Assembly: GCA_035942255.1 (NCBI GenBank)
Contig: DASZDG010000022.1
Span: 15,789 to 79,788, forward strand
Reading direction: 5' to 3'
Length of the DNA stretch: 64,000 nt
Source: JALZEG01 sp035942255
GTDB taxonomy: Bacteria; Actinomycetota; CADDZG01; WHSQ01
The position numbers and the translations under genes were made by a program. Shown piece by piece: positions 51,505 to 58,624 of this stretch (its first letter is position 1; each line of letters opens with the position of its first letter). A model generated the notes under the pieces. The model worked only from the letters and a program-made list of their open reading frames with translations, did not search any database and had not been told where the DNA came from.

Positions 51505-51505
51505 C

Positions 51506-52924
51506 GTGACGACCGCGGCCCCCGCAGTCCTCGCGCTGGAGACGGACTCGGCCTGGGTCGTGATCCTGGCCGTCTCGCTCGTGACGCTCGCGGCCGCGCT
51601 GTTGCTGCGGCGGCTGATCAACCGGCCGGGCGGCCTGCTGTCCGGCGTGCTGCTGGGACTCCCGCTCGTGCTCCCGCTCGTCGCCGCGCTGTTCTACGAG
51701 CACGCGCTGCTCCCCGAGATCGCCGTGCTGAGGCCCGCGGGCTCCGCCCTCGTCGACCGCTCCGGCAGCCTCTTCCACCTGCTGCTGTTCCAGGACCAGG
51801 CGACGCACACGGTCACGCCGTACGCGCTGTCGGGCTCGGCGGGGCCGTGGATCCTTCTGGCCGGGGGCCTCGTCACGTCGTTCATGCTCGTGCGCCGGGT
51901 CGTCGGCGTGCTGCTCGTGCGCCGGCTCATCGCCCGGTCGCGCCCGCTCGACGACGACCACCTCGAGGTCGTCGGCCCCGCGCTTGAGGAGACCGTCAGG
52001 CTCTCGTCGCTGGCGAAGATGCCCGGGGTCCTCGTGCTGCCCGACGGCGTCCAGGGCGCGTTCGCGGTGGGGGGCCGCAAGGGCAGGATCCTGGTCTCCG
52101 AGGCCGTGATCTTCGACCTCGACCGCGAGGAGCTCGAGGGCGTGCTCGCGCACGAGGTCGCCCACCTCGAGACGCACGACGTCCGCGTCGTGTTCGCCGC
52201 CGGCCTCCTGCGCGACCTCGTCGCGTGGAACCCGCTGGCGCACGTCGCGTACCGCCGCCTCGCGTCCGACCGCGAGCGCGAGGCCGACCGCAGGGCGGCG
52301 ACGCTCACGGCGCGGCCCCTGGCGGTGGCGTCGGGCCTGCTCAAGATGTACGAGCTGATGAGGTCGCAGCCGCGGGCGCTCGACCAGGGCGCCATGGCGT
52401 TCCTGCGCCCGGGCCGGCAGATCAGCCGGCGGGTGTCGCACCTGATCGCGCTGGCCGACGGGCGGACGCTCGCGGCCCCCTCGGGGCGCGTCCCGTACCT
52501 GATGGCCGGCCTGCTCGTGGCGGTCCTGGGACTTCAGGTGGGCGCCCACGTAGCGACGCAGGACATGAACGGGTTCGCGATCGTGCTCGGCGACACCTCC
52601 AGCAACAACGCCGAGTTCTGGACGCCCACGGAGATCCGCAAGCACCACAAGACCGTCAACGGGCGGCATCACGTGGCGGCGGAGCGGGGGGCCGCGAAGA
52701 AAGAAGGGAAGCCGACGCCGCGTTACCCGGAGCTCACGCGCGAGGTCCTCGTGAAGGAGAAGAACCTTCCGGCCTGGTTCGAGTGGATGGCCCGCCGCGC
52801 CGAGGGCATCTCACGCTCGTCGCTGAAGTGGGACCTGCGGAGGGAGTGGCAGGCCGTGCCGGTGTTCAGCCAGCCCGCGGGCGGCCCGCTCACGATCTAC
52901 CGGCTCGGCCCCCCCGGCACCTAG
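51506..52924 (+). CDS. M56-family membrane metalloprotease (BlaR1-like)
   Basis: 472 residues, GTG start. Several membrane helices (VVILAVSLVTLAAALLLRRL, LLSGVLLGLPLVLPLVAALF, WILLAGGLVTSFMLVRRVVG, LMAGLLVAVLGLQVG). The zinc motif is HEVAH in LEGVLAHEVAHLETHD, and SDREREADRRA supplies a third ligand. The C-terminal 120 residues are extracytoplasmic and positively charged, but not a penicillin-binding sensor domain, so it would sense something else. Pairs with the BlaI-type repressor. Confidence 0.85.
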   Translation: MTTAAPAVLALETDSAWVVILAVSLVTLAAALLLRRLINRPGGLLSGVLLGLPLVLPLVAALFYEHALLPEIAVLRPAGSALVDRSGSLFHLLLFQDQATHTVTPYALSGSAGPWILLAGGLVTSFMLVRRVVGVLLVRRLIARSRPLDDDHLEVVGPALEETVRLSSLAKMPGVLVLPDGVQGAFAVGGRKGRILVSEAVIFDLDREELEGVLAHEVAHLETHDVRVVFAAGLLRDLVAWNPLAHVAYRRLASDREREADRRAATLTARPLAVASGLLKMYELMRSQPRALDQGAMAFLRPGRQISRRVSHLIALADGRTLAAPSGRVPYLMAGLLVAVLGLQVGAHVATQDMNGFAIVLGDTSSNNAEFWTPTEIRKHHKTVNGRHHVAAERGAAKKEGKPTPRYPELTREVLVKEKNLPAWFEWMARRAEGISRSSLKWDLRREWQAVPVFSQPAGGPLTIYRLGPPGT

Positions 52925-52956
52925 GAGCCTCCGGCCCCTTCCCGGCCCGGTTCGGC

Positions 52957-52962
52957 TACCCT
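52957..52962 (+). promoter_or_regulatory. Putative -10 box (TACCCT) of secG
   Basis: TACCCT lies 43 nt before the secG ATG. The leader contains a GAAGAGG ribosome site near 52992-52998. Confidence 0.4.
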
Positions 52963-53005
52963 TGGTGGCCGATCTGTTGCAACCAGACCCCGAAGAGGTG
53001 CTTCC

Positions 53006-53233
53006 ATGACCCCGCTGCTCGTAGTCATCCACTCGGTCGCCTCGGTGACCATGATCGTGTTCGTGCTGCTGCACGCCGGACGCGGCGGAGGCGTCTCCGA
53101 GATGTTCGGCGGCGGCATGCAGAGCCAGGCGATGGGCTCGACCGTCATGGAGAAGAACCTCGACCGCATCACGATCATCACCGCGCTCGTCTTCGCCGGG
53201 ACGACGATCCTGCTGGCGATGCGCCTCTCCTAG
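53006..53233 (+). CDS. secG: Preprotein translocase subunit SecG
   Basis: 75 residues with two membrane helices (LLVVIHSVASVTMIVFVLLH and IITALVFAGTTILLAMRL) around the conserved loop GRGGGVSEMFGGG. Normal length. In actinobacteria secG often follows the glycolytic cluster, as here after the protease pair. Confidence 0.92.
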   Translation: MTPLLVVIHSVASVTMIVFVLLHAGRGGGVSEMFGGGMQSQAMGSTVMEKNLDRITIITALVFAGTTILLAMRLS

Positions 53234-53246
53234 AACCTCCCCCTCG

Positions 53247-54923
53247 ATGAAGCTTCGCCGGGCCGCGGGAGCGGCCGTCCTGTCGCTTGCCGTGCCGATG
53301 CTGGCCGGCGCGTGCACCGGCGGAGGAGACGTCGGGGAGGGTCCGCGCTCGGAGGCCCGCTCCTCGGACGACCCCGCGGCGACCGCGGCCCCCCTGGGGG
53401 AGGGCGCGTCGCCTTCGGAGCCCGGCGGGTTCGCGCCGGAGGACGACGTCCTGACGGTAGCGATCCGCGAGCCGTCGACGCTCGACCCCATGCGCATCCA
53501 GGACCCGGGCTCGGTGCTCGTCGCCCGCCAGCTCTACGAGGGCCTCACCCGCTGGGACCCCGTGACGGAGAAGGTGGTACCGGCCGCAGCGCAGTCGTGG
53601 GACGTGTCCGGCGGGGGCCGCGTCTACACGTTCACGCTGCGCCAGGGGATGACGTTCCACGACGGCTCTCCGGTGCGGGCCGCGGACTTCCGCTTCGCGT
53701 TCGACCGCATCGCGAAGAAGACGAACGCCTCCGACCTTGCCTACACGCTCGAGAGGGTCGCGGGCTTCCAGGAGGTCAACGCGCTCGGCGACTCCGACCA
53801 CCTCTCCGGCATCGCGGCCCCCGACGGACTGACGCTGCGGATCACCCTCTCCGAGCCCTTCCAGGGCTTCCCGGCCGTCCTCACGCACCCCGGGCTCGTG
53901 CCGCTACCGGCGGGCCCGGTCCGCAACTACGACTCCTTCCTCGCTGCGCCGGTCGGAAACGGGCCCTTCCAGATGGCGGCGGAGTGGGTGCCGGGCGAGC
54001 CGGTGATCCTCGAGGACTTCCCGGGTTTCGTGGAGACTCCGAGCCTCGACGGCATCCGGTTCGTCCCGTCCCCCGACGCGGCCGCGTCGTGGCCGCTGTT
54101 CGTGGACGAGCGCGTCGACGTCGCGGAGGTGCCGTCGGGCCAGTTCGAGGCAGCCCGCGAGCGCTTCGGCGAGGAGGGGTACCGGCCGTTCCTCGCCGGC
54201 TACTACTTCGGGCTGAACCTGCGCTCCGGCGAGCTCGACAGCATCCGCATCCGCAAGGCGATCAGCCGCGCGATCGACCGCCGGGAGATCGCCGAGAGCG
54301 TCTACAAGGGGAACATGTCGCTCCCGCGGGGGATCGTCCCCGTAGGGATGCCGGGCTTCCACGAGAACATCTGCCTCACGCTGTGCCGGTACTCGCCGGA
54401 GATCGCCGAGGACCTCCTGCGCGGCGTGCCCCCTCGGGCGCGCCGCGTCTCGATCCAGTTCAACCGAGAGGACCCTCACGGCGAGGTGGCGCGGCTCGTC
54501 AAGCGCGACCTCGAGGCCGTCGGCCTGAAGGTGACCATCGAGGGCTACGGCTTCCCGCGCTATCTCAAGCTGTTGCGCGACGGGAAGCAGTCCGCCTACC
54601 GGTTGGGGTGGATCGCGGAGTACCCGGAGGCGGACGTCTTCCTGTCGGGGCTCTTCGAGTCGGACGCGCCGGACAACCACTCGGGGTTCGCCTCACCGAA
54701 GGTCGACTCGCTGCTGGCGAAGGCGCGGCGCACGGAGAAGGAGGCCGTGCGCGTCCAGACCTACATCGAGGCCGAGAAGGCGATCCTGCGGAGCCTCCCG
54801 GTCGTCCCGATCGGCTCGTTCGTGACGCACTGGGTCGCACAGCCGTGGGTGGACGAGATCGAGTTCGACGTCATGGGGGGCTTCGACGCGGTCGAGGTCT
54901 CGTTGGGCGAACGGCCGGAGTAG
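53247..54923 (+). CDS. ABC transporter substrate-binding lipoprotein (SBP family 5, oligopeptide/nickel type)
   Basis: 558 residues. Signal peptide with a lipobox-type end (VPMLAGACTGGG; Cys near residue 23), then TVAIREPSTLDPMRIQDPGS, LVARQLYEGLTRWDPVTEKV, AAQSWDVSGGGRVYTFTLRQ and MTFHDGSPVRAADFRFAFDR, the family 5 pattern. Binds peptides, nickel or similar ligands outside the membrane. No permease or ATPase gene is next to it; it ends at a stem-loop before tRNA-Leu, so it is an orphan receptor. Confidence 0.9.
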   Translation: MKLRRAAGAAVLSLAVPMLAGACTGGGDVGEGPRSEARSSDDPAATAAPLGEGASPSEPGGFAPEDDVLTVAIREPSTLDPMRIQDPGSVLVARQLYEGLTRWDPVTEKVVPAAAQSWDVSGGGRVYTFTLRQGMTFHDGSPVRAADFRFAFDRIAKKTNASDLAYTLERVAGFQEVNALGDSDHLSGIAAPDGLTLRITLSEPFQGFPAVLTHPGLVPLPAGPVRNYDSFLAAPVGNGPFQMAAEWVPGEPVILEDFPGFVETPSLDGIRFVPSPDAAASWPLFVDERVDVAEVPSGQFEAARERFGEEGYRPFLAGYYFGLNLRSGELDSIRIRKAISRAIDRREIAESVYKGNMSLPRGIVPVGMPGFHENICLTLCRYSPEIAEDLLRGVPPRARRVSIQFNREDPHGEVARLVKRDLEAVGLKVTIEGYGFPRYLKLLRDGKQSAYRLGWIAEYPEADVFLSGLFESDAPDNHSGFASPKVDSLLAKARRTEKEAVRVQTYIEAEKAILRSLPVVPIGSFVTHWVAQPWVDEIEFDVMGGFDAVEVSLGERPE

Positions 54924-54928
54924 CCACC

Positions 54929-54934
54929 TATAAT
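54929..54934 (+). promoter_or_regulatory. Consensus -10 box (TATAAT) before tRNA-Leu
   Basis: A perfect TATAAT directly after the SBP stop codon. TTGGGC lies 20 nt upstream, too far for a standard -35. Transcription would begin around 54941, at the stem-loop that follows, and run into tRNA-Leu. Confidence 0.5.
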
Positions 54935-54941
54935 CTCCACC

Positions 54942-54972
54942 GGCCCCGATCCTTCCCGGAGCGATCGGGGCC
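54942..54972 (+). terminator. Stem-loop: SBP terminator or tRNA leader hairpin
   Basis: ggccccgatc and gatcggggcc form a perfect 10-bp stem with an 11-nt loop, followed by TTCGT. It may stop transcription from the substrate-binding protein gene; it would also lie at the very 5' end of any transcript from the TATAAT at 54929. Confidence 0.6.
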
Positions 54973-54982
54973 TTCGTATCGA

Positions 54983-55065
54983 GCGGTGGTGGTGGAACGG
55001 TAGACACGCCAGCTTGAGGGGCTGGTGCCCGCAAGGGTGTGGGGGTTCAAATCCCCCCCACCGCA
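54983..55065 (+). tRNA. tRNA-Leu (anticodon GAG)
   Basis: The acceptor arms gcggtgg and ccaccgc pair perfectly. The anticodon stem ccagc/gctgg encloses the loop TTGAGGG, with anticodon GAG at 55016-55018. A long variable arm (class II, around tgcccgcaagggtg) and a T-arm gggggTTCAAATccccc identify leucine. CCA is not encoded; the gene ends with the discriminator A. Confidence 0.95.
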
Positions 55066-55178
55066 CGGATCGCTCCGGGTGCTCGCGGTTGTTCTCCGCG
55101 CTATTACGTATTGTCCGGTTTCTGCCGATCTCCCAGTATTCGGAGTGTCGCTTTTCGCGCACCGGACAGGGGGACCAC
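55066..55178 (+). other. Intergenic region after tRNA-Leu
   Basis: 113 nt containing an AT-rich stretch (ctattacgtattg) that could hold a promoter for the small gene that follows. No attachment-site duplication of the tRNA 3' end or integrase was seen. Confidence 0.3.
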
Positions 55179-55376
55179 GTGACGAACGCATCCGCAGCGC
55201 CGGCAACTCCCGCCGCCTCGCCGTCTCTCGCGTTGTTCGGTGCAGCCGCCGAGGCCAACCTCCAGAGCGCGCTGGCGCGCTTCCAGGCATCGGTCCAGGA
55301 CCTGCTCGACTCGCCGCTCGACGCGACCCGCGTCTTCGAGTGGGCGATGCTCCGCTCCGCCCCCGGAACCGTCTAA
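55179..55376 (+). CDS. Small hypothetical protein
   Basis: 65 residues from GTG 55179, which follows an AGGGGGA site. An Ala/Pro/Ser-rich N-terminus precedes an amphipathic helix (AEANLQSALARFQASVQDLL). The sequence has no recognised family, but its ribosome site, codon pattern and position before a leaderless gene make it a plausible real gene. Moderate doubt remains. Confidence 0.4.
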   Translation: MTNASAAPATPAASPSLALFGAAAEANLQSALARFQASVQDLLDSPLDATRVFEWAMLRSAPGTV

Positions 55377-55379
55377 CCT
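55374..55379 (+). promoter_or_regulatory. -10 box (TAACCT) of the DUF3151 gene, leaderless arrangement
   Basis: TAACCT ends 8 nt before ATG 55388 and includes the stop codon of the preceding small gene. Confidence 0.5.
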
Positions 55380-55387
55380 CGGGGGCC

Positions 55388-55792
55388 ATGGCGCCCATAC
55401 CGATCAGCGAGCCGTCGAAGATCCTGCTCGAGGAGCCCGCGGGCTCGCTGGAGAAGCTCGGCTCCACCTCCGACCCCACCGTCGCGTCCGAAGTGGCGCG
55501 CGAGTGGCCCGCATGCCTGACCGCGTGGGCCGTGCTCGGCGAGGAGGCGCTGGCCTCCGGCAGGTACGTCGACGCCTACGCGTATTTCCGCGTCGGCTAT
55601 CACCGCGGCCTCGACGGAGTCCGCAAGGCCGGGTGGAAGGGGAGCGGCGTCGTCCCGTGGGCACACGAGCCGAACCGCGGGTTCCTGAGGTCGCTCGCCG
55701 GGCTCGGGAAGGCCGCGGAGGCCATCGGTGAGGCCGACGAGGCCGCCCGGTGCGAGGACTTCCTGAGGCAGCTGTCTCCCGACGCTCCCTAG
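55388..55792 (+). CDS. DUF3151-family protein
   Basis: 134 residues. The actinobacterial DUF3151 signature is clear: LTAWAVLGEEALASGRYVDA, YAYFRVGYHRGLDGVRKAGW, KGSGVVPWAHEPNRGFLRSL. Function unknown, TPR-like helices likely. Two bases separate it from the TrmH-type gene. Confidence 0.88.
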   Translation: MAPIPISEPSKILLEEPAGSLEKLGSTSDPTVASEVAREWPACLTAWAVLGEEALASGRYVDAYAYFRVGYHRGLDGVRKAGWKGSGVVPWAHEPNRGFLRSLAGLGKAAEAIGEADEAARCEDFLRQLSPDAP

Positions 55793-55794
55793 CG

Positions 55795-56583
55795 ATGTCG
55801 GGCCTGATCACGAGCCCGGGCAACCCCCTCCTGAAACGCATCCGTAAGCTCCGCCATCGGAAGCACCGCGAGTCAGAGGGTGTCGTGTTCGTCGAGGGCA
55901 TCGCGCCGGTTCTCCAGGCGCTGCAGTCGGGGGCCGCGCTGGAGATGCTCGTCGTGGCGCCGGAGCTGCTGACGAGCCCGGCCGCTCGTGAGGCCGTCGC
56001 GACGGCAGGCGTGCGCGTCGTGGAGGTCACGGGCGACGCCTTCGCGAGCATCGCCGACCGAGAGCACCCCGCCGGCCTCGGCGCAATCGTCGGCACGCCG
56101 GTACGTGCGCTCGCGGACGTCGAGCTCGGGGGATCGCCTCTCGTCGTGGCTCTGGACGAGGTCGGGAACCCGGGCAACCTCGGGACCGTCGTGCGGACCG
56201 CAGACGCGGCAGGGGCCGACGCGGTCGCGGTCGCGGGGGCCTCCGCGGATCCGGGAGATCCCGCTGCCGTCAAGGCGTCGATGGGGACGGTGTTCTCGAC
56301 GCCCGTAGCGACGGCGACGCTGGACGAGGTGCTGGCGTGGAGCCGCGCCGCAGGTCTGGCGGTCGTGGCGACGTCGGCCCGGGCCTCGGTGCCGCACTGG
56401 GAGGCGACCTTCCCGGAGCGATGCCTCCTGCTGTTCGGGAGCGAGGCGAGGGGCCTGCCGGCCGACGTCGTGGACGCGGCGGACCTGGCGGTGCGGATAC
56501 CGCAGGTGGGCGCCGCGTCCTCGCTCAACCTGGCCGCGGCGGCAGCGATCCTGATCTACGAAGCCCGCCGGGGCCGCATCTAA
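55795..56583 (+). CDS. TrmH-family (SpoU) RNA 2'-O-methyltransferase
   Basis: 262 residues. An N-terminal RNA-binding domain (SPGNPLLKRIRKLRHRKHRE) precedes the SPOUT knot: VVALDEVGNPGNLGTVVRTA (motif 1), LLLFGSEARGLPADV (motif 2) and VRIPQVGAASSLNLAAAAAI (motif 3). Methylates ribose in rRNA or tRNA; which site is not clear. ATG 55795 follows the DUF3151 stop. Confidence 0.9.
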   Translation: MSGLITSPGNPLLKRIRKLRHRKHRESEGVVFVEGIAPVLQALQSGAALEMLVVAPELLTSPAAREAVATAGVRVVEVTGDAFASIADREHPAGLGAIVGTPVRALADVELGGSPLVVALDEVGNPGNLGTVVRTADAAGADAVAVAGASADPGDPAAVKASMGTVFSTPVATATLDEVLAWSRAAGLAVVATSARASVPHWEATFPERCLLLFGSEARGLPADVVDAADLAVRIPQVGAASSLNLAAAAAILIYEARRGRI

Positions 56584-56598
56584 TCCTCGAGAGGATCC

Positions 56599-56652
56599 CG
56601 GTACACGCGGTACACGCGGTACACGCTCGTACGGCGCGTACCGCGTGTACCG
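56599..56652. repeat. Three 9-bp tandem repeats forming a large dyad between convergent genes
   Basis: cggtacacg occurs three times in a row (56599-56625). The last two copies (cggtacacgcggtac, 56608-56622) pair perfectly with gtaccgcgtgtaccg (56638-56652) as a 15-bp stem with a 15-nt loop. It separates the plus-strand TrmH gene from the minus-strand LLM gene and probably terminates both. Confidence 0.6.
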
Positions 56653-56653
56653 A

Positions 56654-57484
56654 TCAGTCCGCGAGCTCCGGCCCCACTACTTCCAGGAACTCCTCGACCC
56701 GCGTCCGGCCCTGGCCCGGCCAGCTCACGACCAGGTACCCGACCCCGGCGTCACGGAGCGCCGTCGCCGTCCGCTTCACCTCGTCCCACGGCTCGGAGAT
56801 CGACAGGCTCGTCGACCGCGTGATGCTCGACGGGTCGCGGCCCGCCGCCTCGGCGGCCTCCGCGACGATCCGCCACTTGCGGTCGAGCTCCGTGACCCAG
56901 CCGAACGAGTGCCAGACGTCCGCGTGGCGCCCCGCGATCGGCAGCATGACCTTCTCGCCTCCCGCGCCGATCCACAGCGGCGGGTGCGGCTTCTGCACCG
57001 GCTTCGGGTTGTACGACGCGTCCTCCAGCCGGTAGTAGCGACCGTCGAACGACGCACGTTCCTCGGTCATGAGGAGCTTCGTCACGTGCAGCGCCTCTTC
57101 GAGCCGGCGGCCCCGTTCGCCCGCGGGCGGGAAGTCGATCCCGAGCTCGCGGTGCTCCGGCTCGAACCATGCCGCGCCGAGCGAGAGCTCGAGCCGGCCG
57201 TTCGACACGTGGTCGACCGTCACGGCTTCGGTCGCGAGGATCGACGGGTGGCGGTAGGTCACGCCGGTCACGAGCGCGCCGAGCCTGATCCGCGACGTGG
57301 CGGCTCCCAGCGCCGACAGCAGCGTCCATGCCTCGAAGCAGGGGCCGGAGGGATCGCCGTACATCGCCTTGAAGTGATCGAACACCCAGGCGCCGTCGAA
57401 GCCGGCGTCTTCGGCGAAGCGGACCCGCTCGAGGAGCTGGTCCCACGCCATCTGATGTTGCGAGCAGTCGATTCCCAGCCTCAC
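56654..57484 (-). CDS. LLM-class (F420-type) flavin-dependent oxidoreductase
   Basis: 276 residues, GTG start. TIM-barrel family blocks: AEDAGFDGAWVFDHFKAMYG, IRLGALVTGVTYRHPSILA, VDHVSNGRLELSLGAAWFEP, EEALHVTKLLM and PPLWIGAGGEKVMLPIAGRH. The YRHPSILA and GRLELSLGAAWFE blocks are common in the F420-dependent subgroup. Substrate unknown. Overlaps the upstream hydrolase by 4 nt. Confidence 0.88.
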   Translation of the reverse strand: MRLGIDCSQHQMAWDQLLERVRFAEDAGFDGAWVFDHFKAMYGDPSGPCFEAWTLLSALGAATSRIRLGALVTGVTYRHPSILATEAVTVDHVSNGRLELSLGAAWFEPEHRELGIDFPPAGERGRRLEEALHVTKLLMTEERASFDGRYYRLEDASYNPKPVQKPHPPLWIGAGGEKVMLPIAGRHADVWHSFGWVTELDRKWRIVAEAAEAAGRDPSSITRSTSLSISEPWDEVKRTATALRDAGVGYLVVSWPGQGRTRVEEFLEVVGPELAD

Positions 57485-58128
57485 GAATCCGCCTCCTCGA
57501 GCCTCTCGTCCAGCCAGTCGCCCACGAGCCCCGACAGCTTGTCGTACTTCGCCCAGAAGAAGTGGTTGGCCCCGGCCATCCGCTCGACGCGGGCGCCGGC
57601 CCCCTCACCCCACGCCGAGCATTCATCGGCCGGCACCTGCCTGTCGTTCTCCCCGGCGACCACGAGCAGAGGCGTCGACAGTCCCAGCTCGTCTGCGGGA
57701 GGCAGCCCCGCCGTGACGCCCGGCCGCTCGATCACCGCGGGAGCGATCGCGACGCAGCCGACGAACACCGGCTCGGCCGCCGCGAGCCGCACCGCCACCG
57801 CGGCGCCGAACGACCAGCCGGCGACGGCGCGCGGGAGGGACGGGAATCGCTCCGACGCGTAGTCCGCGGCCCCCGCGGCGTCGGCCACCTCTGCGATCCC
57901 GGTCGACGTCTCGCCTTCCGACGAGCCGATCCCCCGGAAGTTGAACCGGACGACGGCCCAATCACGCCGGACCAGCTCGTCGCGCAGCGCGAGCAGCAAC
58001 GGCGCGTTCATCGTCCCGCCCATCTGCGGGTGCGGATGGCACAGGACCAGGACGGCCTTGGGGGCCGCGGGGGCATCGAGAGCGGCCTCCAGAGCGAGCC
58101 CGTCGCGCGACCGCAACGTGAGGCTCAC
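57481..58128 (-). CDS. Alpha/beta hydrolase (dienelactone hydrolase-like)
   Basis: 215 residues. Nucleophile Ser106 in GWSFGAA, acid Asp162 in GENDRQVP, and His189 in AGANHFF form the triad. LCHPHPQMGGTMNAPLLL and VVRFNFRGIGSSEG match the family. Overlaps the upstream HIT gene and the downstream LLM gene by 4 nt each, so all three are one operon. Confidence 0.88.
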   Translation of the reverse strand: MSLTLRSRDGLALEAALDAPAAPKAVLVLCHPHPQMGGTMNAPLLLALRDELVRRDWAVVRFNFRGIGSSEGETSTGIAEVADAAGAADYASERFPSLPRAVAGWSFGAAVAVRLAAAEPVFVGCVAIAPAVIERPGVTAGLPPADELGLSTPLLVVAGENDRQVPADECSAWGEGAGARVERMAGANHFFWAKYDKLSGLVGDWLDERLEEADS

Positions 58129-58541
58129 TCGGACGCGCCCACGGCGGCGCGGATCGCGCCGGCGACGGACTTCATCTCGTCCTCGTCCCTGTACTTGCGC
58201 CGCGGCCAGAAGAAGCCGCGCAGCCCGTCCTTCGGACGCCGGGGCACGACGTGCACGTGGAGGTGGGGGACGCTCTGGCTGACCTTGTTGTTCATCGCGA
58301 CGAACGTTCCGACAGCGTCCATCGCCGCGACGACCGCGAGCGACAGCGTGCGGGCGTTCGTGAACAGCGGCGCGATCAGCGCGTCGGGCAGTTCGCCGAG
58401 CGTCTCGTGGTGCTCCTTCGGGACGAGCAGCGTGTGGCCCTCGAACACCGGCCGGACGTCGAGGAACGCAAGCGTGAGGTCGTCCTCGAACACCACGTGC
58501 GCGGGCGTCTCACCGCGGACGATGTCGCAGAAGACGCACAT
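58125..58541 (-). CDS. HIT-family protein (histidine triad nucleotide hydrolase)
   Basis: 138 residues. The triad is PHLHVHVVPRR with His93, His95 and His97. The N-terminal CVFCDIVRGETPAHVV and FLDVRPVFEGHTLLVPKEHH are typical of the HinT/galactose-transferase-like group, which hydrolyses AMP-linked substrates. First gene of the minus-strand operon, transcribed from a leaderless-type promoter. Confidence 0.92.
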   Translation of the reverse strand: MCVFCDIVRGETPAHVVFEDDLTLAFLDVRPVFEGHTLLVPKEHHETLGELPDALIAPLFTNARTLSLAVVAAMDAVGTFVAMNNKVSQSVPHLHVHVVPRRPKDGLRGFFWPRRKYRDEDEMKSVAGAIRAAVGASE

Positions 58542-58547
58542 CGCCCG

Positions 58548-58553
58548 AGCCTA
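58548..58553 (-). promoter_or_regulatory. -10 box (TAGGCT) of the HIT-hydrolase-LLM operon, leaderless arrangement
   Basis: On the minus strand TAGGCT is followed by 6 nt and the HIT ATG, with no ribosome site. Confidence 0.5.
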
Positions 58554-58583
58554 TGCAGCGCCTTAAGCGCTGCGGCGCAGAGA

Positions 58584-58611
58584 CTGGTATATTACAAAGT
58601 TGTAATTCCAG
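58584..58611 (+). promoter_or_regulatory. Promoter-operator dyad of the TIR-like gene
   Basis: An extended -10 (TGGTATATT, 58585-58593) overlaps an inverted repeat attacaa-AG-ttgtaat (58591-58606), itself flanked by ctgg and ccag. Transcription would start about 58600 and the GGGAG at 58615-58619 serves ATG 58625. A dimeric repressor bound here would block the promoter. Confidence 0.55.
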
Positions 58612-58624
58612 CATGGGAGCATGA

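Noticed and set aside
54983..55178. tRNA-Leu as an integration site
   Set aside because: No integrase, no repeated tRNA 3' end and no shift in gene content after it.
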